Of a DNA stretch of 7,993 bases, positions 1 to 6,696 are shown piece after piece. The notes under the pieces were generated by a model. That model was given only the letters and a program-made list of their open reading frames with translations. It made no database searches and was not told where the DNA came from. The position numbers were made by a program, and so were the translations under genes. Numbering within the stretch: position 1 is the stretch's first letter; each line of letters begins with the position of its first letter. The stretch comes from Spirochaetaceae bacterium (lineage in GTDB: Bacteria > Spirochaetota > Spirochaetia > Treponematales > Breznakiellaceae), in contig JAIRPU010000106.1 of assembly GCA_031256815.1 (NCBI GenBank), positions 1-7,993 of the forward strand, in the 5' to 3' direction.

Positions 1-45
1 CCACGCGGCCGCCTGCGGCGGCTACCACGCGGCCTAAGGCGGCGG
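1..45 (+). repeat. 45-bp direct repeat, copy 1
   Basis: This copy is identical to 194-238 except at one base (T35 versus G228). It contains CCACGCGGCC at both 1-10 and 25-34, and a small inverted repeat GCCGCC/GGCGGC (8-13 with 17-22, loop 14-16). The copy may extend left beyond the window edge. Confidence 0.85.
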
Positions 46-109
46 GCGCGCTTCGCGCGGCTTTATCGCCAGCTGCGGGCCAGGCGGGCAGGCCGCGGAC
101 ACCGTCGGT

Positions 110-129
110 CACACCGCAGACGCGGTGTG
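110..129. repeat. Inverted repeat, 8-bp stem
   Basis: CACACCGC (110-117) is the exact reverse complement of 122-129, with loop AGAC (118-121). It lies 10 bp before a longer hairpin at 140-169, and no T-run follows on either strand. Confidence 0.7.
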
Positions 130-139
130 GCTGCGCACG

Positions 140-169
140 GCCTGCTAAACCGCGCACGGTTTAGCAGGC
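140..169. repeat. Perfect 13-bp inverted repeat, 4-nt loop
   Basis: Bases 140-152 pair perfectly with 157-169 around the loop CGCA (153-156). The stem includes the AT-containing stretch TGCTAAACCG, which stands out in otherwise GC-only DNA. It could fold as a very stable RNA or DNA hairpin. No T-tract follows on either strand, so it is not a classical intrinsic terminator. It is the core palindrome of the region between the two 45-bp repeats. Confidence 0.8.
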
Positions 170-193
170 TCCCACCCCACGCCCGCCGCCACC

Positions 194-238
194 CCACGCG
201 GCCGCCTGCGGCGGCTACCACGCGGCCGAAGGCGGCGG
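194..238 (+). repeat. 45-bp direct repeat, copy 2
   Basis: This is the second copy of the repeat at 1-45, in the same orientation and 193 bp downstream. Identity stops at 239. The two copies bracket the hairpin-forming DNA between them, so the unit may be a compound element with direct repeats at its ends. Confidence 0.85.
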
Positions 239-260
239 CCGCTGCCGCATCCTCCACCCC

Positions 261-287
261 ATGCCGGAGGCAAAAATGCGCCCAAAA
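261..287 (+). repeat. 27-bp element, inverted partner of 7902-7928
   Basis: The reverse complement of 7902-7928 matches this segment at 24 of 27 bases, including an uninterrupted 19 bases, GGCAAAAATGCGCCCAAAA (269-287). The three mismatches (266-268, GGA here and TCC in the partner) form the loop of a small hairpin TGCC-GGA-GGCA, so the copies differ by an inverted loop. Both copies sit on the inner border of GC-rich repeat DNA and point towards the genes. Read from its ATG, each copy encodes a peptide beginning MPxAKMRPK; here the frame closes after about 20 codons. No gene is called. Confidence 0.8.
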
Positions 288-305
288 CAGAAACTGAATT
301 TTTTA

Positions 306-334
306 TTGACAGACACCGGTTAAGGTGTTAGAAT
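306..334 (+). promoter_or_regulatory. Sigma70-type promoter of the sugar-transport cluster
   Basis: A perfect -35 box TTGACA (306-311) is followed by a 17-bp spacer and the -10 box TAGAAT (329-334, five of six consensus bases). Transcription would start near 340-342, giving a leader of about 60 nt before the ATG at 404. It is the only strong promoter seen ahead of the plus-strand genes and probably drives all five. The palindrome at 351-376 lies just downstream of the predicted start, where a bound repressor would block transcription. Confidence 0.8.
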
Positions 335-350
335 TTATAAACTAACAGCA

Positions 351-376
351 GGAAATCGTTAGCGCAAACGATTTCC
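351..376. promoter_or_regulatory. Probable LacI-family operator (26-bp palindrome)
   Basis: Bases 351-360 are the exact reverse complement of 367-376, and the central GC pairs (362-365) continue the symmetry, so 24 of 26 positions are symmetric (only A361/A366 break it). The inner 20 bases (354-373, AATCGTTAGC-GCAAACGATT) match the layout of the symmetric lac operator AATTGTGAGC-GCTCACAATT at 15 of 20 positions, including the central GC. It falls at about +10 to +36 from the predicted transcription start. The obvious ligand is the LacI-family protein encoded at 4731-5774; that pairing is inferred. It would also form an mRNA hairpin in the leader. Confidence 0.75.
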
Positions 377-403
377 AAAAGGTTAAGAGGTAAAACAAAT
401 ATT

Positions 404-1180
404 ATGGGTATTATAGAAAAGCTAAGGCTGGACGGTAAAAAAACTTTTGTTACGGGCGGCGCGCGCGGCATTGGGTTTAGTATTGGCTCTGCGCTTGCAG
501 AGGCGGGCGCGGATGTTGCCATAGTCGATATGGACGAAGCGCAGGCAAAAAGCGCTGCGGAAACAATCGCGCGGCAAACCGGACGCAAAGCCATTGCGAT
601 TCGCGCCGATGTAACCAAAAAAGCCGATGTTGACGCAATGACGGCGGCGGTTTTATCAGCTTTTGGGCGTATCGACGCCGCGTTTTGCAACGCCGGTATT
701 TGCATGAACATTCCGGCGGAAGAGATGAGCCTGGAAGACTGGGAAAAAGTTATCCGCATTAATTTAACAGGCGTGTTTCTTAGCGCCCAGGCTGCCGGAA
801 AAGTTATGATAAAACAGGGCGGCGGTTCGATAATTACAACGGCTTCCATGTCTGCGCACATTGTAAATGTGCCTCAGCCGCAGTGTTCATATAACGCTTC
901 AAAGGCGGGAGTTATTCAGCTTACAAAGTCGCTCGCCGTAGAATGGGCGCTAAAAAATGTGCGCGTAAATTCGATAAGCCCCGGCTATATCGGCACCGAT
1001 TTAACGCTTTCTTCACCCACGCTAAAGCCGCTTATAGAAAAGTGGAACGCTATGGCTCCATTAAAACGCTTGGGCAAACCGGAGGAATTGCAGGCAATAG
1101 CGGTATATCTTGCGGGAGATGCAAGCGCGTTTACAACAGGCAGCGATTTTGTAATAGACGGCGCGTTTACCTGCATATAA
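404..1180 (+). CDS. Short-chain dehydrogenase/reductase, probable polyol or sugar dehydrogenase
   Basis: This 258-residue protein is a classical SDR, a cytoplasmic NAD(P)-dependent oxidoreductase, of usual length. The Rossmann motif TGGARGIG is at 17-24. Asp42 at the end of beta-2 points to NAD(H) rather than NADP(H). CNAG (95-98) and Asn120 are present, and the catalytic set is Ser148 (or Ser150), Tyr163 and Lys167 in YNASK, followed by the SPG turn (192-194). The stretch ASMSAHIVNVPQPQ before the catalytic Tyr resembles SDRs annotated as mannitol, sorbose, threitol or arabinitol dehydrogenases, so a polyol or ketose is the likely substrate; the exact one cannot be read. The ATG at 404 has a purine-rich AAGAGG (385-390) at rather long spacing. 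As the first gene after the promoter and operator, it probably oxidises or reduces the sugar imported by the proteins that follow. Confidence 0.85.
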   Translation: MGIIEKLRLDGKKTFVTGGARGIGFSIGSALAEAGADVAIVDMDEAQAKSAAETIARQTGRKAIAIRADVTKKADVDAMTAAVLSAFGRIDAAFCNAGICMNIPAEEMSLEDWEKVIRINLTGVFLSAQAAGKVMIKQGGGSIITTASMSAHIVNVPQPQCSYNASKAGVIQLTKSLAVEWALKNVRVNSISPGYIGTDLTLSSPTLKPLIEKWNAMAPLKRLGKPEELQAIAVYLAGDASAFTTGSDFVIDGAFTCI

Positions 1181-1237
1181 CAACGATGTTCTGACCTAAA
1201 AAGGCTTAACATAAAATTTAAAATTTTGGAGGAGAAA

Positions 1238-2164
1238 ATGAAAAAATTTTTGGTTTTGGCGTGCGCCGCGGCGCTCGTCATTGGATTCGGTTCGTGCGGT
1301 AAAAAATCCAAGTATAGCATAGGGTTTACCGTGCAGGATTTAAGCAACCCTACCTGGGGCGGCACCGCCAAAGAGCTTGACAGGCTTGTTACAGAGGACG
1401 GAGGCGAATTTACTTATATGGACACAAAAAATCCAAATGAGCAGATTAAGCAGGTAGAAAATCTTATTTCCAAGGGTGTTGACGCGATTATAATTCATGT
1501 AACAGACCCGTATTCGCTTGAAAATGTACTTGGAGAGGCGCGAAAAGCCGGAATTAAGGTTTACAGCTGGGATACAGACATCGAAAATTCCGATGTAAAC
1601 TGGCTTATTAGCAACTACGAACTTGGCTGTGTAATCGGCGAACAGGCGGCCCAATGGATAAATGAAAAGCTGGACGGTAACGCTGAATACGCGGTGCTTA
1701 ACTACGATACGGAAGCGATTCTTCTTGAACGCGGTAACGGCATACGCGATACCATGGCAAAACTTGCGCCAAACGCAAAGAAAGTCGCCGACCAGAGCGC
1801 AATTAACGCGCGCGAAGGGCAGTCTGCAACCGAAACAATTTTACAGGCGAATCCCAATCTTAAAGTTATAGCCTGTATAGGCGGCGGCGGCGCTGTGGGC
1901 GCAAACAACGCGGTTAAAGCCGCCGGTAAACTTACGCCGGACTTTGGCGTGTTTGCCGCTGACGCTACAGACCTTGAAATTGAAGCGATAGAAAACGACG
2001 AAGCGGTTCGTATGTCCGTTATGATTTCTGGCAGCCCGAAAGCCAATGCAAGAATTATTTTTGGACTGGTAAAGCAGCTGCTTGCTGGCGAAAAATTGGA
2101 CAAAAAAATTATGCGCGAACTTATTCCTATTACAAAAGAAAATACAGATTTAACACGGCAGTAA
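1238..2164 (+). CDS. Sugar ABC transporter substrate-binding lipoprotein
   Basis: This is a 308-residue periplasmic-binding protein of the ribose/galactose-binding type (Peripla_BP_4 family). The start is ATG 1238, preceded at ideal distance by GGAGG (1228-1232); an in-frame TTG at 1226 is rejected because it overlaps that ribosome-binding site. Residues 1-19 form a signal peptide (MKK, then a hydrophobic core), and FGSC at 17-20 is a lipobox of the relaxed kind known in spirochaetes, so Cys20 is probably lipidated and the protein membrane-anchored. Family landmarks are SNPTW (36-40), the DTD of the hinge/ligand region (112-114), the Arg165-Arg170 segment and FAADATDLEIEAI (239-251). It should deliver a monosaccharide or polyol to the ATPase/permease encoded downstream. 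It begins 57 bp after the dehydrogenase gene, with no convincing promoter between. Confidence 0.9.
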   Translation: MKKFLVLACAAALVIGFGSCGKKSKYSIGFTVQDLSNPTWGGTAKELDRLVTEDGGEFTYMDTKNPNEQIKQVENLISKGVDAIIIHVTDPYSLENVLGEARKAGIKVYSWDTDIENSDVNWLISNYELGCVIGEQAAQWINEKLDGNAEYAVLNYDTEAILLERGNGIRDTMAKLAPNAKKVADQSAINAREGQSATETILQANPNLKVIACIGGGGAVGANNAVKAAGKLTPDFGVFAADATDLEIEAIENDEAVRMSVMISGSPKANARIIFGLVKQLLAGEKLDKKIMRELIPITKENTDLTRQ

Positions 2165-2170
2165 AATTCA

Positions 2171-2190
2171 AGGGGAGTGCATACTCCCCT
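2171..2190 (+). promoter_or_regulatory. Intercistronic stem-loop between binding-protein and ATPase genes
   Basis: AGGGGAGT (2171-2178) pairs perfectly with ACTCCCCT (2183-2190) around the loop GCAT, 6 nt after the binding-protein stop codon. No T-run follows, so it should not terminate transcription efficiently. The ATPase ribosome-binding site lies outside the stem. Stem-loops in this position in sugar ABC operons are known to protect the upstream message from 3' decay, giving excess binding protein over the membrane complex. That role is inferred here. Confidence 0.75.
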
Positions 2191-2215
2191 GTCTGCCTAA
2201 AGGAGAACGGCGCAA

Positions 2216-3724
2216 ATGCAGGATCAATACATTCTCAAACTTGAAAATATTACAAAAACATATCCAGGGGTAGTTGCTTTAAATGATGTATCGCTGGATA
2301 TAAAGCGTGGTGAAGTTCATGCCCTGGTTGGCGAAAATGGCGCGGGTAAATCTACATTAATAAAAACCTGTTCGGGCGCGATAGAGCCGGACAGCGGCAA
2401 CATTATTATAAACGGCAAAAGTTTTAAAAAAATGACGCCCAAGCTTTCTGAATCAAATGGAATTGCGGTAATTTATCAGGAATTTAATTTGGTAGACGGA
2501 CTCTCTGTTGCCGAAAATATTTTTTTGGGAAAGGCGCTTCGCAGAAACGCAATTTGCATTGACCGTAAGTCGATGGAAGAAAAAGCGGCGGAAATTTTTA
2601 AATCTCTTGATATTAAAATTAATCCGCGGACAAATGTTCGTAATTTAACCGTAGGGTATCAACAGCTTGTTGAAATTGCAAAAGCGGTTTCGGAAAACGC
2701 GCAAATTCTTATTATGGATGAACCTTCCGCGCCGCTTACAAATGCGGAAACAGGAAAGCTTTTTGAAATGGTCGATAAACTCAAGGCTTCCGGAGTTACA
2801 ATCATTTATATTTCTCACAGACTGGATGAAATTTTCAGGCTTTCTGACCGCATAACAATTATGCGCGATGGAAATAAAATAGAAACGGTAGAGACAAAAA
2901 AAACCGATGTTGAATATCTGGTAACATCCATGGTTGGGCGCAAGCTTACCGAAACTTATCCGCACCGCGATACGCCGGTTAAAGACGAAGTTCTGCTTGA
3001 AGCGAAGGGGCTTTGTGGCAACGGACTGCGCAATATTTCGTTTAAAGTCCGGCGTGGAGAAGTGCTTGGATTTGCCGGGCTTATTGGCGCGGGGCGCACT
3101 GAGCTTGCCGAATTAATTTTTGGCGCTGCCACCCGCGAAAAAGGCGAAATCTTTTTTAAGGGAAAGCCGGTCGCGCCGCGGACTCCGCAGCAGGCGATAG
3201 ATGCAGGAATTGCGCTTGTTCCGGAAGACCGCAAAAGACAGGGCGCTCTTTTGGATATAGACATAAAAGGAAATATCAGCATGGCTATATTAAGGCGAAT
3301 TTCGCATTTTTTTGTTGTAAACAAGCAAAGAGAAAATCGAATTGCAGAAGATTATAAAAACAGCATAAAAATAAAGACACCCAATCTTTTGCAAAAAATT
3401 AAAAATCTTTCCGGCGGGAATCAGCAAAAAGTAATTATAGCAAAATGGCTTGCAACAGAACCTGAGCTTATTATTCTTGATGAACCTACACGCGGAATAG
3501 ACGTTGGCGCAAAGCATGAAATATACAAGCTCATTAATGAACTTGTAGAAAGCGGTAAAACAATTTTAATGATTTCTTCTGAAATGGAAGAGCTTATGGG
3601 TATGTCTGACCGTATTATTGTTCTTGCGGAAGGAAGCATTACCGGTGAAATTGCGCGCTCAGATTTTAATCAGGAACTTATAATGAGTTATGCTTCAAAA
3701 ACAGAAAAGGAGAAAGCGGCATGA
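2216..3724 (+). CDS. Sugar ABC transporter ATP-binding protein, tandem domains (RbsA/MglA type)
   Basis: This 502-residue cytoplasmic ATPase has two fused nucleotide-binding domains, as in RbsA, MglA and XylG. Domain 1 has Walker A GENGAGKST (39-47), Q-loop Gln88, a signature LTVGYQQ (144-150), Walker B ending MDEP (167-170) and switch His201. Domain 2 has a degenerate Walker A, GLIGAGRTE (288-296), with Arg in place of Lys. It also has signature LSGGNQQ (398-404), Walker B LDEP (421-424) and Ser454/Ser455 instead of the switch His. The inactive second Walker A is normal for the family; Tyr148 in the first signature, where Gln is usual, is a minor oddity. The start at 2216 has AAAGGAG (2199-2205) upstream. 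The stop overlaps the permease start by 4 bp, implying translational coupling. It energises import of the binding protein's ligand. Confidence 0.93.
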   Translation: MQDQYILKLENITKTYPGVVALNDVSLDIKRGEVHALVGENGAGKSTLIKTCSGAIEPDSGNIIINGKSFKKMTPKLSESNGIAVIYQEFNLVDGLSVAENIFLGKALRRNAICIDRKSMEEKAAEIFKSLDIKINPRTNVRNLTVGYQQLVEIAKAVSENAQILIMDEPSAPLTNAETGKLFEMVDKLKASGVTIIYISHRLDEIFRLSDRITIMRDGNKIETVETKKTDVEYLVTSMVGRKLTETYPHRDTPVKDEVLLEAKGLCGNGLRNISFKVRRGEVLGFAGLIGAGRTELAELIFGAATREKGEIFFKGKPVAPRTPQQAIDAGIALVPEDRKRQGALLDIDIKGNISMAILRRISHFFVVNKQRENRIAEDYKNSIKIKTPNLLQKIKNLSGGNQQKVIIAKWLATEPELIILDEPTRGIDVGAKHEIYKLINELVESGKTILMISSEMEELMGMSDRIIVLAEGSITGEIARSDFNQELIMSYASKTEKEKAA

Positions 3725-4698
3725 GTGAAAAAACAATTGTTAAAAAATATGATGTAAAAACTATTCTTAAAGAATACGGAATTTATCTTGCGTTAATTAT
3801 TCTTGTTATATTCTTTAGTTCGGTAACCGGCGGCAAGTTTCAGCGTCCGCAAAACATTTTAAATGTAATGCGGCAAATTTCCATGCTTGGCATAGCGTCT
3901 GTTGGAATGGCATTTGTGCTGCTTTTGGGCGGAATTGACCTTTCCATTGGCTCCAATATTACGCTTGTAAACATAGTCGCGTCATGGCTTATGGTAAACG
4001 CCGGTTTTAATCCGGTAATTGCCTGTTTTGTTGCGCTTGTTATGAGTATTGCAGTTGGTTTTGGCAACGGATGGATTATTGCCAATATCAAAATGCCGCC
4101 GCTCATTGTAACGCTGGCCTCAATGACTATACTGGAAGGCATAGCCTATATGATTTGTAACGGGGTTCCTATTTTTGGCTTTCCAAAATGGTTTGAAGTT
4201 ATTGGGCAGGGTTATGCCGGGCCAATTCCAATTCCTGTAATTATAATGATTGTAATTCTTGCGATTGGCGCGTTCATTCTTAACGAAACTTATTTTGGCC
4301 GTTATTTTTACGCAGTTGGCGGAAACGAAGAAGCATCGGCGCTTTCCGGAATAAACGTTAAGCGGGTAAAGTATCTTGCCTATACCCTGTCCGGTTTTTT
4401 TGCCGGTATTGCCGGTATTGTTATGCTTTCGCGTACAATGTCCGGTCAGGCGCTTGCAGGTAAAGGCTTTGAATTTGATGTGCTTACGGCGGTTGTACTT
4501 GGCGGCGTTAGTATTAACGGCGGTTCCGGACGTATTTCCAATGTGGTTGCCGGTATTCTGATTTTGGGCGTTTTAAGCAACGGCATGGTTTTGATGGATT
4601 TATCGCAGTATACGCAAATGGTTTTAAAAGGCGCGGTACTTATGGCGGCGGTTGGTTTTGACTGCCTGCAAAAAGCAAAAAAGAGTAAACACAGTTAA
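3721..4698 (+). CDS. Sugar ABC transporter permease (RbsC type)
   Basis: This 325-residue inner-membrane permease belongs to the BPD_transp_2 family. A short polar N-terminus is followed by roughly eight to ten hydrophobic segments, the clearest near 19-33, 52-75, 98-122, 126-145, 170-187, 218-236, 272-292 and 297-313. Family hallmarks include LLGGIDLSIGS (68-78), the coupling-loop sequence GRYFYAVGGNEEASALSGINV (begins at Gly193) that contacts the ATPase, and VVLGGVSINGGSG (258-270). Its ATG lies in an ATGA overlap with the ATPase stop, and GGAG (3708-3711) serves as the ribosome-binding site. It is the only permease gene, so the channel is probably a homodimer, as in the ribose system. A basic tail (KAKKSKHS) ends the protein. 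Confidence 0.93.
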   Translation: MSEKTIVKKYDVKTILKEYGIYLALIILVIFFSSVTGGKFQRPQNILNVMRQISMLGIASVGMAFVLLLGGIDLSIGSNITLVNIVASWLMVNAGFNPVIACFVALVMSIAVGFGNGWIIANIKMPPLIVTLASMTILEGIAYMICNGVPIFGFPKWFEVIGQGYAGPIPIPVIIMIVILAIGAFILNETYFGRYFYAVGGNEEASALSGINVKRVKYLAYTLSGFFAGIAGIVMLSRTMSGQALAGKGFEFDVLTAVVLGGVSINGGSGRISNVVAGILILGVLSNGMVLMDLSQYTQMVLKGAVLMAAVGFDCLQKAKKSKHS

Positions 4699-4730
4699 GC
4701 TGCCGGGCTCAACAATTTATTTTAAGGCAA

Positions 4731-5774
4731 ATGGCAGAAGAACACAAAAACCCGACGATGAAAGACGTGGCAGATGCCGCCGGTGTTTCAATTACAACGG
4801 TATCGCACGTCTTAAACAACACCCGTTTTGTGTCCCTGGATTCCAGGCAGCGTGTTGAAGCTGTTATTGATAAATTAAAATTTAAAGTTAATCCTGTTGC
4901 ACGTAATTTGCGTTCAGGAAAATCAAGGCTTATAGGTTTTGTGGCGTCAAATTTAGAAAGTCATTTTTATGTAAACATAGCCAAAGGCATAGAAAAAACA
5001 ATAGAAAAATTCGGGTATCAGCTTATAATAATTGACGCAGGCGAAAAAAAAGAAAACGAATCACGCAGCATAGAGTCGCTTTATTTGCGCGGCGTAGACG
5101 GGCTTATTGTTGTACCTGTGCTGCTGGATTGCACCTATCTTTCCAAATTTTTGCCGCGTTCATACCCTGTTGTGTTTGTTGACCGCGAACCAAGCGGTTA
5201 TGACGCAGACGTTGTACTGTTGGAAAATAACGAAGCCGCGTATATGGCGGTAAAAAGATTTATTAAAACAGGCTGCAAAAAAATAGCTTTTGTCTCTTAT
5301 CATTTTGGAGGACAGGATAACTCAACTGATATTACAATGAAAGAACGGCTCGCAGGATATGAACGCGCTCTTGATGAAGCCGGTTTTTCTGTGGAGCCTG
5401 AGCTTATAAAAATAGTACCTGGAACTTCTGTCGAGTATCATAAACTTTTACGCGCGGAAACGTATAATTTTACGCAAAAGCTCCTCAATTCAAAAGTTGA
5501 CGCCGTGCTTTGCGGAAACAGTCTTGCCGCCATAGGCGTTGTAAACTGTCTTGAAGAACATAATGTTAAAATTGGCAGCGATGTAAAACTAATTACGTTT
5601 GATGATGATATTTGGCTTTCACTTACAAATCCGCGTATCAGCGCGGTTGCTCAGCCCTCCCGTGATATTGGCGCGCTTGCCGCAAAACAGCTCTTAAAAC
5701 GAATTAAAAGCAGAGGCTCTGAACGCGCCATATTACGGCTTGGCGCAAAGCTTATTTTACGCGAATCCTGTTAA
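4731..5774 (+). CDS. LacI-family transcriptional regulator
   Basis: This 347-residue protein has full LacI/GalR-family length. The DNA-binding helix-turn-helix occupies 11-30 (KDVADAAGVSITTVSHVLNN), and the recognition helix starts ITTVSH, closest in style to RbsR and PurR. The hinge helix follows (NPVARNLRSGKS, 54-65), then a sugar-binding-protein-like effector core beginning GFVASNLES and ending with the FDDDIW...NPRISAVAQPSRDIG segment typical of the family. The ATG at 4731 has only a weak AAGG (4724-4727) at short distance; Met10 is a possible alternative start. The gene is 32 bp after the permease with no visible promoter, so it is probably the last gene of the operon and regulates it, with the palindrome at 351-376 as its likely operator. 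The effector is presumably the transported sugar or its product. Confidence 0.92.
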   Translation: MAEEHKNPTMKDVADAAGVSITTVSHVLNNTRFVSLDSRQRVEAVIDKLKFKVNPVARNLRSGKSRLIGFVASNLESHFYVNIAKGIEKTIEKFGYQLIIIDAGEKKENESRSIESLYLRGVDGLIVVPVLLDCTYLSKFLPRSYPVVFVDREPSGYDADVVLLENNEAAYMAVKRFIKTGCKKIAFVSYHFGGQDNSTDITMKERLAGYERALDEAGFSVEPELIKIVPGTSVEYHKLLRAETYNFTQKLLNSKVDAVLCGNSLAAIGVVNCLEEHNVKIGSDVKLITFDDDIWLSLTNPRISAVAQPSRDIGALAAKQLLKRIKSRGSERAILRLGAKLILRESC

Positions 5775-5856
5775 TTTTTATAACGCACAATTTACATTAC
5801 CGGACTGTCCGGCGATTCATTTATTGCGCACGCCAGAAAAAAGCGGTTTAACAAAC
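5775..5856. other. Convergent intergenic spacer with weak terminator-like signals
   Basis: Transcription enters from both sides. A short inverted repeat CCGGA/TCCGG (5800-5804 with 5808-5812, loop CTG) has no T-run on either side. For the minus-strand operon, a weak GTTT/AAAC stem is followed by six T residues (complement of the A-run at 5837-5842). TTTTT also follows the LacI stop codon (5775-5779) without a clear stem. None is a strong intrinsic terminator, so termination here may be bidirectional and inefficient or Rho-dependent. Confidence 0.4.
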
Positions 5857-6696
5857 TTAATATGCAAAATACAAGAGCGCCTGTTCAATAAAGTTTAAAA
5901 GTTTTTCTTTTTGAAACTCCGAACGGTTTTCTATTGAAGAAAGATGATTCCGCCAAATAGTTAAAAAATTTTCCAGGACACGTTTATCAAGCGGCAGCCT
6001 TGAACCAGAAATTGAAAGTTCAAAACTTCTGTCGCGTAAAATTGTAGCGCCGGAAAAAATCAAACGGACATCTGTAAGTATATCTTTTTGAATTCTTGCC
6101 AGAAATACTGCAAATTCATTACAGTTATCGCCGGACTCTTTCGCGCTAAAATCACGGCAAAGCGTGTAATCCCAATCTTCCAGCGGCACACGAATTCGCG
6201 AAAGAAATTCATTTTGATTCATAATCTCTTCGATAGCTTTGCTGCAAAACTGCGAGGCGCTTATCCAGCGGTTAAATCCGGCGGAGCGCAATTCATAACG
6301 TGAATCAAGCGCTACAAGGCTTGCGACAAAAGGTTCCGGCGTCCAGCGCCGGCAAACGCAGCTTCCTACTGTAGTTAAATTACGCAAAAAATGAGTTGCA
6401 GTTTTTTTTAACGAAAGCACAAGCGCTTCGGGAACGATTTTCCCCAAATTAAGTAACTTGTTAAGCGTAACCATGGAACCTATTTCCAAATAACGTTCCG
6501 TGCGGTCAATTTTGCGCAGCTCATCTATTCCGTGCATCGTTATAATTGATTCCGGCAGTGAAAAAAGCCTGCCGGTCTGTTTTTGCAGCCAGGCGGCGCT
6601 GCCGGAAAACAACGACGCTTCCGGGTGCCGGCCCAATTCAGCCAAAAGTTCATTCGAGCTTGCCGGATAGAACACGCGGCTGCGTTTACTCTGCAT
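5857..6696 (-). CDS. FAD-binding subunit homolog of molybdenum hydroxylases, divergent
   Basis: This 279-residue protein resembles the medium (FAD) subunit of xanthine and CO dehydrogenases (CoxM/XdhB-like). The ATG at 6696 has GGAGG (6705-6701) four bases upstream. The open frame extends to 6861, but that extension overlaps the preceding gene and is unlike the family. Family features are FYPASSNELLAEL at the N-terminus (9-21), RNLTTVG (105-111), the LVALDSRYELRSAGFNRWISASQF segment (starts at 127), IRVP (168-171) and a C-terminal CO_deh_flav_C-like region to about 235. Flavin-contact motifs are altered: SGSAAWL (31-37) stands where AGGTDL is expected, and TVGSC (109-113) replaces TVGGN. FAD binding may therefore be weakened or changed. 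It overlaps the [2Fe-2S] gene by 11 bp. No molybdenum subunit follows, so the electron donor is unknown. Confidence 0.75.
   Translation of the reverse strand: MQSKRSRVFYPASSNELLAELGRHPEASLFSGSAAWLQKQTGRLFSLPESIITMHGIDELRKIDRTERYLEIGSMVTLNKLLNLGKIVPEALVLSLKKTATHFLRNLTTVGSCVCRRWTPEPFVASLVALDSRYELRSAGFNRWISASQFCSKAIEEIMNQNEFLSRIRVPLEDWDYTLCRDFSAKESGDNCNEFAVFLARIQKDILTDVRLIFSGATILRDRSFELSISGSRLPLDKRVLENFLTIWRNHLSSIENRSEFQKEKLLNFIEQALLYFAY

Larger units (their letters stand above)
1..260. repeat. GC-rich gene-free repeat region
   Basis: This block is far richer in G+C than the genes and holds no credible gene. It has two copies of a 45-bp direct repeat (1-45 and 194-238, 44 of 45 bases identical, the difference being T35 versus G228). 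Each copy contains CCACGCGGCC twice (1-10, 25-34, 194-203, 218-227). Several inverted repeats lie within or between the copies. The only long open frame (minus strand, 63-257, GTG start) translates to Ala/Arg-rich low-complexity sequence and is not believed. Similar DNA resumes at 7929, so this looks like a dispersed intergenic repeat family. Whether it is mobile, structural or a transcription-end element cannot be told from one window. Confidence 0.8.

Noticed and set aside
63..257. Minus-strand open frame of 64 codons in the GC-rich block
   Set aside because: It starts with GTG, is Ala/Arg-rich low-complexity sequence, overlaps direct and inverted repeats and resembles no protein family.
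1..260. CRISPR array
   Set aside because: There are only two long repeat copies, 193 bp apart, with no regular spacers and no cas genes.
328..861. 177-codon minus-strand open frame opposite the dehydrogenase gene
   Set aside because: It overlaps a gene with complete SDR motifs and spans the promoter and operator; it is a shadow frame with no recognisable domain.
1226..1237. TTG start extending the binding protein by four residues
   Set aside because: It overlaps the GGAGG ribosome-binding site of ATG 1238 and would spoil the typical MKK start of the signal peptide.
2956..3639. Minus-strand open frames opposite the ATPase gene
   Set aside because: They are shadows of a gene with intact ABC motifs throughout and have no family resemblance.
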